NCBI GenBank assembly: GCA_031308135.1
Contig: JAHLJT010009436.1
Coordinates: 139,832,303-139,896,302 of the forward strand
Direction of reading: 5' to 3'
Length of the DNA: 64,000 nt
DNA from: Acheta domesticus
Taxonomy: Eukaryota; Arthropoda; Insecta; Orthoptera; Gryllidae
This document shows positions 44,401 to 55,614 of the stretch, piece after piece. Positions within the stretch are counted from its first letter, which is position 1. The number at the start of each line of letters is the position of its first letter. The position numbers were made by a program, and so were the translations under genes. The notes under the pieces were generated by a model that was given only the letters and a program-made list of their open reading frames with translations, searched no databases and was not told the origin of the DNA.

Positions 44401-45767
44401 AGGAATATTGGGTAGGTTATAGATGAGAGTTTGTGCTTAAAAAGTTGTGGCGGATGATATCTAAAACTAATATACACTATTAACGGTAAGTTCCATAGAT
44501 TGACGATGATTTTCTGTTTAGATTAAAGCACATATTTGGATGAGGCAGATGCCTGTGGAAATAAAAGAAGTGATGGTTTTTTCTTCTTTCTTCTCTGTGC
44601 ATTGTAAAAACTTGTGGGGTCATTGGAAATCGAAAACGTGTTTGTTTTATTTTGGTTTTCATTCATATTTCATTAATTCATCATAACCGTTTTAGTCAGC
44701 TAAGAAAATATTCACATTAAAAGGATTACTATTTGCTACTGAATATCAGAAAATTGATGGCACCCATAAAAATAATCCTAAACTCGAATGTTAGCAATAC
44801 GTTTGAAAATTAGGGCTTGCTTTCGGTCAGAATCCTTGCAATCTTTAACCATCGTTTCAGCTCGTAACAGAACGAATAGGAGGCAGCCTTAACAGCAAAT
44901 AATGAAGTCCGGCGGTCTACGCGGGCGTTTTCACATGAGAGCGCCGGGACAGGTGGCCTGTTTGTTCAACAGAGTAAACCGCAACCTAACCATCATATGC
45001 CCTTCACTTCACCGCAAACATATGAGAGTAGAGCAATCAATTGGAACGAACGTGCGTCGCCTTGGCCAGCGCTTGTTAGTGGTCATAAACGCCCGGCTGA
45101 TGCGTGCGGTCCGCGAGACGTCCGATCGAGACCTGCCACAATCTCCAGCCAGACTTCACGAAAGTATTGCCATGGATGGACGTATGGTGTGAAACGTGCA
45201 ATAAATGTAAAGAAGGAAGAATTTAAAAAATGCTTCCAGTCTTACATGATATACTTTCTTTCACGGAAAATATGGAGGAAATATTTGCTAATCTGTTATT
45301 GAAACTCAGTTGATTCGGTTATAAAATATTACTAATATTCATATGCTATTCCGCGTTCGCATTATTTTCATTTGAAAAATGTACTGAAAGCGTCGATGTA
45401 GAGGAATCTTCATTGAAGTGTACCTCCATTTTCTGGAAAATTCACCAGTCGAATACATTTAATATTTTGTAGACGGACGAAAACCCGAAAACGAACGCAC
45501 TTTTAGATTTCAACAGGCAGTTGTTTTTTAAGTAGAAATCATTTCAGTTCTGTTCGTTTTATAAGATCGATAGCTTTGAAACGATTTTAGTTGTAGGATT
45601 ACATACAATAGTATATGTAAACATGATTCAAATTTCTCGAGAATAAAAGTAACAGTTAATATTAAAACTATTGAGTAAAGGTAAAGATAATATGATACTA
45701 GACCCCATCATCCAGTATCTAATGGCATTTTCCCAACACCAGAATAAACAATGTACACAAATGATTT
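44401..45767. other. AT-rich stretch, no gene seen
   Basis: Nothing recognisable. ACG|GTAAGTT at about 44485 is donor-like without a partner. Confidence 0.5.
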
Positions 45768-46274
45768 GCTAACTTAGTTCATGCAAAGGAACTCTATTAC
45801 ACACTACTCTCAACTCTTCAATGCAAAGTAACTCTACTCTCAACTCTCTTACACAAACGCACAGAACAAACCAAGTTCGGCAAGGACATTTCCCGGCGTG
45901 AAGCATGCAGAGAATGCAGAATGAAAGTAGCAAAAACTGAAATAAGACAAAGCATAATTACATGTGAATATCAGACATTTTCCAGAGATGAAAAAATAAA
46001 TAAACCTTTGTCAGACAAAACGAGACGCTAGTGATGTTTTTTTGACAAAGTGATGATTCAAGTACCACATACTGAATGGGAGAGAAGTTGAGGGCCCCAA
46101 AGATTAAAGAAAAACTGAAATGTGGGCAATGGAACTATTGATTTATATACAGAATGAGAAAAATCGTGTTCATTAAGAATACATACGACAATACATAAGA
46201 GATCGTTACTATAACGATAATCGTCAGACACTTGAGAGTTTATGGTAAGGCAAGGACAACGAAGTACGTAGTGA
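45768..46274 (+). repeat. 450-500-bp tandem unit, copy 1
   Basis: Aligned with copy 2 through GCATGCAGAGAATG (45903), GAATGAAAGTAGCAAAAA, ATATCAGACATTTTCCAGAG-like, AGAATGAGAAA and the palindrome-like ATAACGATAATCGTC (about 46213). This copy carries an extra duplication of about 37 bp near its start (AACTCTACTCTCAACTC). Confidence 0.8.
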
Positions 46275-46718
46275 AGTCGCAAACTTCGTTCACGCGTAGG
46301 AACTCGTTCCGCACTCTCGTTACACAAACGCAAAGAACAAACCACCAACTTCCACAGGAGACTTCTCGGCGTATCCTGTGGTGCATGCAGAGAATAGAGG
46401 AATGAAAGTAGCAAAAAATAGAATAAGACGAAGCAAAATAACAGAATATGAGACATTTTCGAGATTGGAAAAAAGAAATAAATCTTTAAGGAAATCAGAC
46501 GCATTTTTTTGACATTGGTAATTAAAGCACAAAATATTAAGGGAGAAGTTTTGGGGTCCAATTGTTAGACAAGGAAAAATTGAAAACTGAGGAACGAAAC
46601 GATTTCTTTAGATACAGAATGAGAAATGTCATGTTCACTGAGATTATATTGGACAATACGTAAGACGACTTACGATAACGATTATCGTCACGCACAGACG
46701 AAGTACGTAGTGAGTGAA
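46275..46718 (+). repeat. 450-500-bp tandem unit, copy 2
   Basis: It begins GTCGCAAACTTCGTTCACG (46275) like copy 3 (46719), giving a 444-bp step. It ends with ATAACGATTATCGTC and GAAGTACGTAGTG. The minus-strand frames 46058-46561 and 46537-46776 share short peptides (such as FLILYLKK in the second, also in 49216-49602) only because the DNA is repeated. Confidence 0.85.
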
Positions 46719-46845
46719 GTCGCAAACTTCGTTCACGTAGGAGCTCGTACCGCCCTCTCGTGTTCCACAAACGCAAAGAACAAACGAACCACCAAGTTCC
46801 CCAGGAGACTTCCCGGCGCGGCGTGTCCTGCGGTGCGTGCGGCCG
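46719..46845 (+). repeat. Tandem unit, copy 3, left part
   Basis: It follows copy 2 in register (GTCGCAAACTTCGTTCACG, CACAAACGCAAAGAACAAAC, CAGGAGACTTCCCGGCG) and stops at GTGCGTGC (about 46840). The continuation of the unit is found 2.1 kb away at 48961. Confidence 0.8.
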
Positions 46846-48960
46846 CCGCCCACCGCGCCGACGCTTTTGATTGATTGATTGATGGATTGATTGTTGTTTC
46901 CGGCCGCGTCAACTACGTAGGTCATTAGTCCCGTAAGTGTAGTGCGTGTTTTCCTCGGGAGGTGGCGATGATCTTTTCCCCGCTGGATGGCGAGTTCTGG
47001 CTTCGACCTACCGTCGACTAGCGGGGTTTCCCCTCAACCAGGTATCTCCCACCAGCGGGGCACCGCGCCAGCCGGAACAAGCTGTAAGCTCCCGACCGGT
47101 CTCCCGGCATGTGTGGTGTAGTGCATGTTAGTGTAAGTGTGTGTGTAAGAGGAGAGGATAGGACAAGGAAGGCGAAGGAAAGATCGCGCGCGGTTCGTGG
47201 CCCGTTTGTTAGGGTACTGCTCCGGCATTCGCGTGATGTTGATCGGAGAAACCACGGAAAGCTACCGATCAGAGCAGCCGGCCGCTAGAATTCTTCTCCA
47301 GACAGCGACCGCGCCGACGCGAAGGGAAGCCGAAGATGACGTGAGCCGTGCATGGCGGGCGTGCTCCCTGCCAATTCCAGTTCATTCACTCCAGCAAATG
47401 AACGCAGGCTGGTGTTTCGCGGCGCCGCCTCGCGGCCATTCGCCGCCGTCAATGCAGCAGTTAAATTGCCTGCGTTCGCCCGCCGCGAACCGCCCACTTC
47501 GGTGCGGCCCCGGTCAGCGCGCCGCGCCGCGCCGCGCCGCGCCGCGGCCCGACAACTGGACGACTGAATGCGACAGCCCCCAAACCGCAGCCTCCAATCA
47601 AACCACCGCTTCCTCCCGGTCGATAACCAATCAATCAGCCGCGATCAAATGACCGAGAAATAACTTTTCGCTGACGGAAAACAAGCGGAATGCTTGCGGC
47701 TACCTACGAAATTATTCCCGCGCGCGAATCCCCAAAAGTAATTTGTTGACGAATCTCGATACGCAATTAAGGCTATCTGACGAACTGTGTTGCGACGTGA
47801 AATGCGTCTGTAACTGCTGAGTAGCGTCGGCGGTAAAGGCACAACAGCGAAGGTCACAATAACACGACTTACGCCACGAGAACAATGGGGACGTACGAAT
47901 AACACGCCCATAGTGCTCTGTTTGCATGTGACAAGAGCACAGGGGAGTGGCTGTAGCGTGGGAAGTACGATTAAATGCTCTCTATGTCAGTTTGATGAGC
48001 GGAAGAAGAGTGGAAACGTGATATGATACACATTAAAAAGGAATTGCAAAGAAAACCTCCACATTTCTTTTAATTTCAATCTGATGATATCTTCATATTT
48101 ATTCTCTTGTAATATTATAGCTAAATTTGCCTCATTTTCCACAAAGTTCATTTTAATTCAATGTTTGATGTGTACGCATACAATAAAATAAATTTAATGT
48201 GTTCTCTAGCAAATAATTACTCTCAAGCGAAACAGGATATCAAAAGTTATAAACGCAAGGTAAATAAAATAGTATTATTTTAAAAGGATCACGAAAGTGA
48301 TTTACGATTAACATGAATGTGAATCATAAACGTTTCCTATAAAATAAAATTGGGAAAGAAAACACATTTAAAATAGGTTTATATTAATGTTGACCAACCC
48401 AGAAAATTCTATTAAATTAAATGCTTTATGTTCCACTTTTCTCAATTAATATTCATGTTAGTTTTATACAATTTCTTTCTCCGAAATGTCTGTGTACCAC
48501 TGCATCTCATACCATCGGGTAGAGTATTCGAATCTGCCAACGAACTGTCACGAGCTACCTGTTTTCTTCGTCTCCAGCGGACATGTCGAATCGACGTATC
48601 CAACGAGCCCAAGGAGATACCGTCGCAAGGGCTCGCCTCGCGCGGAATCGAGTGCGACGAAACCGGATTTGCTCCCGCACGTCCCGTCGCAGGGACGCCA
48701 CGAATTCCAGCGGCTCGAGGACCGGATCGAAGTCCTCATCACGAGGTGTCGAGTGAGGCGCCGGCGCGGCGGAGGCCGCTGGGGAGGACGCGAGGGCGGG
48801 GCGGGGGCGGAGGGCGAAGTGGGTTGATGAGAAGGTGCACGCGACCTCGAGTATGCTATGTATCGCGGGGGAGGCCGTGACTGAGGAGATGAGAACCCCC
48901 GTCGCTTCCGCTGGGGTGGGCGACAGGCAGCCAGCGACAGGGAGAGGGAAATGAGGTCCT
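46846..48960. other. 2.1-kb insertion inside tandem unit copy 3
   Basis: Copy 2 reads GTGCATGCAGAGAATAGAGG without a break; in copy 3 the two halves of that string are about 2.1 kb apart (46840 and 48964). Between them lie SINE copy F at the left edge, a CpG islet with a GCCGC pentamer run (47330-47560; run at 47517-47546), AT-rich DNA (47600-48600) and a second islet (48640-48860). GTCCTG occurs just inside both borders (46825, 48954), which could be a short target duplication. No inverted ends are visible. Confidence 0.6.
46867..47315 (-). repeat. SINE family I, copy F
   Basis: Minus-strand copy. Its tail appears on the plus strand as TTGATTGATTGATTGATGG (46866-46884). Then follow CCAGGTATCTCCCACCAGCG, the GTGTGTGT stretch, AAAGATCGCGCGCGGTTCG, GTTGATCGGAG and GCCGGCCGCTAGAATTCTTC. 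The tRNA-like head is missing. Confidence 0.8.
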
Positions 48961-49016
48961 GAATAGAGAATAGAGGAATGGAAGTAACAAAAATTGGAGG
49001 AAGACTAAGCAAAATA
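48961..49016 (+). repeat. Tandem unit, copy 3, middle part
   Basis: GAATAGAGAATAGAGGAATG, GAAGTAACAAAAATTGG and AAGCAAAATAAC match copy 2 at 46393-46442. It is interrupted at 49029 by SINE copy G. Confidence 0.8.
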
Positions 49017-49028
49017 ACACGTGATTAT
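49017..49028 (+). repeat. Left target-site duplication of SINE copy G
   Basis: ACACGTGATTAT here pairs with ACATGTGAATAT at 49345-49356 (10 of 12 alike), as expected for LINE-type insertion. Copy 1 of the tandem unit has one uninterrupted ACATGTGAATAT at 45960. Confidence 0.75.
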
Positions 49029-49344
49029 AGCGGGAGGGGTGGCTCAGGGCAACAACTGATGTCACTCGCTCGGGACAACGACTGTGCCTCTGAACGGGAG
49101 GTCCTAGGTTCGAGTCCCGACTGTGAAAGGATTTTCGACACTAGCTGGATAGCTAGGTGGAATTGAGCCGCCTGTCTTGATAAGAATTCTTTCGGAATGG
49201 GGAAAAATCCGCGCCCTAGGCGACATTAGGTCGGCGCCGGATCTCGGCGAAGGGGAAGATCACCGTCAACTCCAGAGAAAAAACATGCACTACACTTATA
49301 GGACGATCATAGCAATTGTCGCGCCCGGAGTCACTAATCAATGA
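49029..49344 (+). repeat. SINE family I, copy G (short form with intact A and B boxes)
   Basis: The head is the best preserved in the family: GTGGCTCAGGGC (A box, 49039) and GGTTCGAGTCC (B box, 49107-49117). The body goes directly from the AGCTAGGTGGAATTGAGCC segment to AGGTCGGCGCCGGATC and the AATCAATGA tail, skipping the pyrimidine/AC centre found in copies A, B, E and F. It is flanked by a 12-bp target duplication, so the short form is probably a genuine insertion and not a later deletion. Confidence 0.85.
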
Positions 49345-49660
49345 ACATGTGAATATCAGAAACTTAGCATCTAGGGAAAGAGAATAGCTTTTTGTCAGAC
49401 GAAACGAGACGTTAATATTTTTTGACAAATTGGTAATAAGAACAAAAGATCGAGGCCAAAGAAGTTGAGTCAAAAGGACAGTCAAGAAAAAACTGAAATT
49501 AGGGGAGTGGAAATATTTCTTTAGATACAGAATAAGAAATTTCATGATCAGTGAGAATATATTCGACAATGTAAATGACAAAACGATAATGATAAGCGTC
49601 AAACACTGCCAGTTGATGATAAGGCAAGAACAACGAAGTTCATGTGATGAAGTGCGAGAA
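49345..49660 (+). repeat. Tandem unit, copy 3, right part
   Basis: After the SINE the unit resumes: ATATCAGAAACTT, TTGTCAGACGAAACGAGACG, TTTTTTGACAAATTGG, TTTCTTTAGATACAGAAT and AAAACGATAATGATAAGCGT match copies 1 and 2 in order. The start of a fourth, poorly preserved unit may follow. Confidence 0.75.
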
Positions 49661-50192
49661 GAAATATGGTAAGTACTCTTTGAAGTACGAAAAGTCTTTC
49701 ACCAGTGTTCCCTATCGCACAAAGGCTTGTATAGCTCATCAGTGGAGAAGCGGCAACCATGTAAGGAAAAACCCCACACACGCACAAGTCGGTTGAATGA
49801 AAACCTGTTAGAGCACTCAATTAGTGTCTAGTAAGTGTAGTAAATAAATTAGCATGTCGTGAATGGAAGAGGCTGTAATTAAAATTTTCCTGTAACGAAT
49901 GGCTTTCCATAGATTGACAGGAAACTCAAATGAGAGACATGCTCCACGTGACTACCTCATCATATATCAAACTCATTATCGGAAGAAAACTTCGAAATTA
50001 TTGATTCTCCATCTAATATCAAGGGAAAGGGTGCGTTTACATTACCATTCACCTCAACTGCATTTTAATCTGGAAAAGAAAACTTTCTAAGGTTCGAAAT
50101 ATTTTGATGACGAAATGAAGAATAAAAAAAAAAGTGCATATTCAAGAGCTTTTATTTTTAAATGCACAGAGATACCAAAGATGATGATAATG

Positions 50193-50224
<32 letters not shown>

Positions 50225-50364
50225 AATTTTAAAGACCTGAGACACTAATTACCTCGTAATTAATCGTTGCATGAGACCCAAGTAATTGTAGCTACCTACA
50301 AAACTGTTGCAACAGAAAAAGTGATTTTGTGAAAAGCATTTCAACTGACGCATGTTACGAAATC
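49661..50364. other. AT-rich stretch with (ATT)n microsatellite
   Basis: No gene. (ATT)n runs from about 50193 to 50222. Confidence 0.7.
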
Positions 50365-50870
50365 GGGCACTGGGCGACAGCAAGTAGCGTCCTCTGCAGG
50401 TGGGAGTGCCCGCACCTCCTGGGCACAAACTCAGGGGCGGTGGAAATGGCGGCGGCGGGAGGGACCTGAGAAGGGCCGGGCCGGGCTGAGCCGAGCCAGG
50501 CAGGACAGAAGAGGGTAGGCCAGGGCAGGGCAGTGCAGGGCCGGGTGGGGCGGCGGGGCTGGCGAGGCGCGGGGTCGAGAACCGGGCGCAGCGGCGGTGC
50601 GAGTGCGCGTGCGCTCAGCCGGATGCGACTGCGGCGGCGGAGGCGACTGCCGCAGTCGCGCCGAGGAGGATGTGCGAGATTTCGCGCGTCACAGGCGCGT
50701 CGCCCCGCGAGGCGTTCCGCGAAAGCGGCCGCCGGGGCTTCGCGGAAACGCGCGGGGGAGCAGGGCGGCGAGCGCGCGGCGGCAAGTGGCGGCGAACGGC
50801 GCACGCAGGGTCGCCATCGACCCGCGTTCGCGAGACTCGCTTGTGTTTAGGCGTCAGTGGCTGGACGTAT
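50365..50870. other. CpG islet with GGGCC/GGGCA-rich core
   Basis: One of the larger islets. 50465-50580 repeats GGGCCGGGC, GGGCAGGGCAG and GGCGGGGC and is quadruplex-prone on the plus strand. Frames are open on both strands throughout. TCCTCTGCAG|GTGGGAG at 50400 is a weak acceptor-donor junction. Confidence 0.6.
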
Positions 50871-51544
50871 TTCGCGTGAAATTCAGAATAATTATTAAAC
50901 GTCGTTGGAAACGTGGAGACAATTAAAGCACTACCTTGTTCGGGTCCATAGTTGTCCATCAGAATTTACAATTTTATCAAATTCTCTGCGATGAACATTT
51001 CGGATAATACTCACGTCAGTGTGTTTGCGAAATCTCTCTCTCATTCAGTTTCTTAGTTCATTAGTTTTCGTAATTATCAATTGCTCAACGAAAAAATATT
51101 GGATTCATTCTACTCTCTAAAATTTTTTCGGCGACATGAGGTTTAAAATGCAGACCTTTTTAGTATTATTCATCATTGCAAAACATGGCAAACTGGAATT
51201 TGCTATCCACTTAACGAGCATTTGCGAGTTTCAAGAAAGGAATGCCCCTTGTTTCATTAGAACTCAGAAGTTCCGCATGTCTTAAAGGTTTTATAATTGC
51301 ACTAAAAGTCGGTAAAAGCTCTATACAAACATGACAACAAGCCAAGCTATTGCTCCTAAGTAAATTAATTCTTTAATAATGGCGAAACATTCGGTAAATA
51401 ATCCGAGTAAGTTTTGTATTTAGCCATTTTAAGTCCCATAAAGGACAGTTGGTCTCGGCGCCGTTAGATCCCGGTTTTCTTAATCTGTCACCCAACCAGG
51501 AACCCGCGATGTTTCGAATTCGCTTTACCATCGTGACTGCACGT
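50871..51544. other. AT-rich stretch, no gene seen
   Basis: Nothing recognisable. Confidence 0.5.
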
Positions 51545-51745
51545 AGTTAACGAATTCAGCTAGCGCCGTCGGTTTCGTGCCTTTCAGTGCAAACATCCCA
51601 GCGACGTCCGCCTGGATGACCGAGGGAAACCACGAAAATCCCGGTCACGATGCTCGACATGGGGATTAAACCCGGGTCTCCCGAATGCGAAGTTGGCGCG
51701 CTGCGCCCTGAGCCACTTTGCTCGGTCCCGCGTGCATACTCGGCG
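51545..51745 (-). repeat. SINE family II (tRNA-like), minus strand
   Basis: On the minus strand AGTGGCTCAGGGCGCAGCGC (A box, from about 51719) and CCGGGTTTAATCCCC (B box, about 51660-51674) stand at normal tRNA spacing. The body includes CGGGATTTTCGTGGTTTCCC. The head carries no complete acceptor stem, so a SINE and not a tRNA gene. Only one copy is in the window. Confidence 0.65.
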
Positions 51746-51778
51746 ATAAATGTGGTATGGACAGTCCGTAAGAGCGAC

Positions 51779-52027
51779 CAGGGGCGGATCCAGCCGATCA
51801 TTTCGGAGGGACCATCATTGATTTTTTGTTAAATAATAGACATTTGTTATTATATTATACATTTTTTGTCATGTGTACGTAATACTACACTATATTGTAT
51901 TTTAAATAATTAACAATTATAACATAAATAAAAATTTAAATTATTTTTGCAAAATAAAAGAAGGTAACAAACGAAAACTCTAGGCCCTTTGGAGGGGACA
52001 TGCCCCATCCCCCTGGATCCGCCACTG
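51779..52027. mobile_element. hAT-type MITE, family 2 (249 bp)
   Basis: Ends CAGGGGCGGATCCAG (left) and CAGTGGCGGATCCAG (right, read inward) match at 14 of 15 bases. The flanks AGAGCGAC (51771-51778) and TGATCGAC (52028-52035) agree at six of eight, a slightly decayed 8-bp duplication. CAGGGGCGGATC-type ends are widespread in hAT elements. The AT-rich interior has no frame. Confidence 0.88.
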
Positions 52028-52035
52028 TGATCGAC

Positions 52036-52545
52036 TGCCTCGGGACGATCCGCTAGCGGGCGGGCGACGGCGCCGCAGCCGAGGCGTGGCCAGTCGCCCC
52101 GCACGCGTGACAAATGGCGGTGCCGGCGGCGACGGCGCGGGAGAAATCTGCCTGTGGCACGAGCAGCGTCTCGCGGCGCGGCGCGGCGCTGCGGCGGCGT
52201 CAGCAGCAGCGGGCTGGGCGGGCGTCGCTGAAGAGGCAAATCCTCCGCCCGTTCCCGGAACTCCCGCTACTCGATCTCGCACTTCACGCGATCCACGGGG
52301 CCCGCGTTCGATTTCGCAGAGCAGCGAAGCCAGTGCCAGGCACCGAGACCTCCCCGTCCCCCCTGCCCTGCCGCCGACGCGGCCGCCCCGGCACGCCTCG
52401 TTCTTCGCGCATGGGCTTTACGTGGAACTGCCCGTATTGGTGGGAAACTCCGCTTTTGCCGCGGGTCACCAAGTTAATTATTGGTACATTCACCCAGTAA
52501 GTTCTGTTGGTGGCAGCTACCCTGTGACTGGTACCCTGCTACTTT
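52036..52545. other. CpG islet with GCGGC-type pentamer run
   Basis: Pentamer run at 52171-52190. The two plus frames 52086-52547 and 52114-52500 are Arg/Ala/Pro-rich and unrecognised. Confidence 0.55.
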
Positions 52546-53207
52546 GAGAATGTGTTAACTTCGTAGGAAAGTTAGCTAATTCAGAATTTCAGTGCAATGA
52601 AGTTTGGTTTTTAGTATCATAGTATTTGCTTATGAAGACACGTTTATTGGCTAGAATAAGGGTATTGTTTAACTGGTTATGAACTTTAGTCTGATAGATA
52701 CGAAACAACCTGATCTAATATTATGATGAAGTTGAAATAATGCATTAATAGTGGGTGTGCATTCAAAGCCGAAAGGATTAAGCGTAAAAAAGATGAAGTA
52801 AATGCTTGTGACACCCGCTCAATAGAACCCCCTCAAAAGTTTATTTTACTTAATTAATGAAAAGAAATATTTAAACTTTTCTGAAGGATACCAAAAAACA
52901 ATATATTCACCTAACTTATATTTTAAACTTAGGCTTGCATATTTTTTTAACTTTTAACAAAATTGTAGCACAAAACTAATTTAAATAACTTTCGTATACT
53001 TTTTTGTGCATAGCAATGTAATATTTAAATATTTGTTGCAAACGTTATACTTCAATTTTCATTTGGATTGGATAATTCAATATTTCAATATTATTAAAGC
53101 GCCCCATGGTTTGGTTAAGCTTAAACAATGTATTAGCCTACTCTGATTCAGAGAATGTAAGATTCATCGTTTGATAATTTCTGGCTTTTCTCTCTTGTTG
53201 GCCGCAG
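52546..53207. other. AT-rich stretch ending in a strong acceptor
   Basis: No gene. The last bases on the plus strand are CTTTTCTCTCTTGTTGGCCG and the acceptor CAG ending at 53207. Confidence 0.45.
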
Positions 53208-53785
53208 GTCCCTTCGTAATTCCCAATACCATCCCCGAGAGACAGTAAATCGACCACACATTGCGCACTGGGCGCGTAGTACAAGCCGCTGTCGTAACCG
53301 CCGCCGTCGATAGTGCGGTCGGCCTCATCGAACGCTTAGCGATTATTTATTCGGCGGCAGCTGCAGGGGCGCACACACTTTATCGAAGCGCAGCGCCCGG
53401 AGACGCATCGTCTCCTCGCGCGTCGCGCCGCGCCGCGCCGGCGGGAATAACCGTCGGGAGAAAGGGCCCCCACACAAAGCGCGCTCTCAGCCGAGAGGGC
53501 GATATTTACCTCCCGGGATTTTTGGGCTATCTCCTCCCTTCTGGAGCGAGGACCCTCTTTAGACGCCTCTCTTTCGTCCCAGTTTCCACGACCGCTATCG
53601 CTTCGGAAACTCCACACATACTCCTTTCGAATAGCCGGGCGTCTGTCGGTCCGCCCGGGATGTTCGGGATGCTTTCAGTCTTTCGGCGGGCGACGCCAGC
53701 TGCGAGCGGCGAGGGCGTGGGCGTGGGCGCGGGGTGGCGGGGCGGGGCGGGAGTGGGGAAAGTGAGGGAGAGCGGCACGTGGCAC
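53208..53785 (+). other. CpG islet upstream of the 53819 promoter candidate
   Basis: A CGCGT/CGCCG pentamer run is at 53421-53441 and GGGCGTGGGCGTGGGCGCGG at 53710-53730. It may be a regulatory region for the TATA box at 53819, or an exon after the acceptor at 53207. The 176-codon plus frame 53261-53791 has no known domain. Confidence 0.4.
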
Positions 53786-53818
53786 CACTAATCTCGTAAA
53801 GTGCATTTAGTCCGCTCC

Positions 53819-53852
53819 TATAAATTGCGAGGGGAGCGCGAGCATTCTCATT
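53819..53852 (+). promoter_or_regulatory. Candidate core promoter: TATA box and initiator
   Basis: TATAAATT starts at 53819. The initiator TCATTC lies at 53848-53853 with its A at 53850, placing the TATA box at -31. TCATTC fits the arthropod initiator TCAKTY completely. There is no clear downstream promoter element. This is the best promoter candidate in the window by spacing and motif quality. Confidence 0.45.
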
Positions 53853-54140
53853 CCGGAGAAAAGGCTGCCCGGAATACCAGGCCAGCAGCGCGCCCACCGG
53901 CCGCCCGGCCGCCCGACCTGCCTGCCTGCCTGCCTGCTCGACTTGCACCCGGAGACGCTCCTGCTGTCCTTTCTCGTTAAGGGGCGACAGCCCTGAACGC
54001 TTAAAGGGCGGTATCGCTCGAGGCGGGCGAAAAAATTAGGAATCCAAATTTCTTGCAACGTTGCTTTGACGTTGACAAACCATCCTCTTCCAAGTCCCTT
54101 TCCGATGCTCAAGTGCTACCTCTGATCAATAAAGACTTTG
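53850..54140 (+). other. Possible first exon (untranslated)
   Basis: Starts at the initiator at 53850. It includes a CCTG/GGCCG-rich leader with (CCTG)4 at 53917-53934 and ends at TTG|GTATGT, a usable donor. No sizeable plus-strand frame opens with a well-placed ATG, so it would be a 5' untranslated exon or a non-coding RNA. Confidence 0.25.
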
Positions 54141-55549
54141 GTATGTGTTTTTTTCTGTCAGTCTCTGCCTTGAAATTCATCGCAACCATCTAATGATTTT
54201 CCCTCTGCCGCAACCGCAATATTACCTTCCTTTTCTTTTTTTTTCCTTTTCATTTCCTATTTGAGAGCGACAGATTCTAAGAGCACCCTGGTCGGCACCG
54301 CAACCGGCCACATCCCTCTTTTCGTGTGAGAGAAGGCTGAAAGAAGGCTCGCATCCGCCCTCCTCTCGCCGTTGCTCCTGCCAATTCAGCCTTTGTTGTG
54401 TCATCTGCCAGAGCAAAGCAAATGTTGAAAATTTTTCCGCTGCTTACGTTTCGCTGGAGTCTCCTCTTTTCAAGAAACAAGGCCTGTCTAAAAATTCCTC
54501 TCGGCCCGCCGCACCCTGAGAGAGTACACAACTTTGGAATACGATTAATGAAGAGTGCGGAGTGCGGATTCTTCTAAATAAAATGAAAAGAATTTTAATA
54601 ATGATTCTCAACATTTGTGCCAAGGATGATGAATGCTGCTGCCTCTACATTTTATGATCAAAGAAAAATATTCCGAAATTTTATCTGAATGTTTTAAGTT
54701 CTCTCGCTGTAATTCCTAAAAAAAATAATTTCCTAGTTTCTATGTTTTGAAAACACCTCAGAAATCGAGAGATATTTCAAGAATTTAAAAGAAATTGTGA
54801 AACAATAAACAAGTGTCAATAATCTTCTGAAAACAAGTTGGCTCTACTTTGCTTATTACTGTTCAACAATGTGCGGCTCTACCTGCACCTCATACAAGAG
54901 GGACTAAATAACCAGGATCGCTTAATTGGTTTATGGTTTATGAACTGTGCGGGAATTTCATTAATGTATGTTTCAACCAATTACCGTAAAATTTTATTGG
55001 AAATATACTCCCCGGATTGCTCGTATCTAAAGCGAATTTTAAATCGTTAAGTTAATTTACATTAAATGAATTGACGTATTTAATAGAATTGCTTTTGTTA
55101 GATAGTCAAACGAATCTCGAGCAGATATGTTTTACACAAAATATAACTATACAACAACATAGTACAGTACATGCAATAGGTGCTACAGTATAACCTTGAG
55201 ACTACTTCAGTTTTCAGTGCGCCTGAACTTTTTATTTTTAATACTTCGAAATGTGAAAGGTGCAGGTGCACGTCTGCAAACAGCACTCTTAAGATGTAAA
55301 ATGATTTCCAGATTTCCTAAAAATATGATGTTGGTCAATATTCGTGAAATAGGATGATAACAAGTGTGAGATTATAAAAGCAAAAAGCAGCATAATTAAA
55401 CAACATTGAAGCATATGATGGAAGTGCAATATAGAGTAGAAAGAAAGATAATATTTTTACGAATGTTCCATTTTTTCTGGTGTGCATATGAATATTTCGC
55501 CCAAATTAAAAACTCAATTTGTCTCTCATCCTTTCCCCTTTTCCTTTCT

Positions 55550-55550
<1 letters not shown>
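54141..55550. other. AT-rich stretch, no gene seen
   Basis: No gene is recognised. Minus frames at 54222-54531 are of mixed composition without a match. Confidence 0.5.

Positions 55551-55614
<64 letters not shown>

Noticed and set aside
46058..46561. 167-codon minus frame with related frames at 46537-46776 and 49216-49602
   Set aside because: The similarity between frames follows from the tandem DNA unit; the hydrophobic residues reflect T-rich codons and no domain is recognised.
51655..51735. tRNA gene on the minus strand
   Set aside because: A and B boxes at tRNA spacing but no matching acceptor stem, and a SINE-like body follows.
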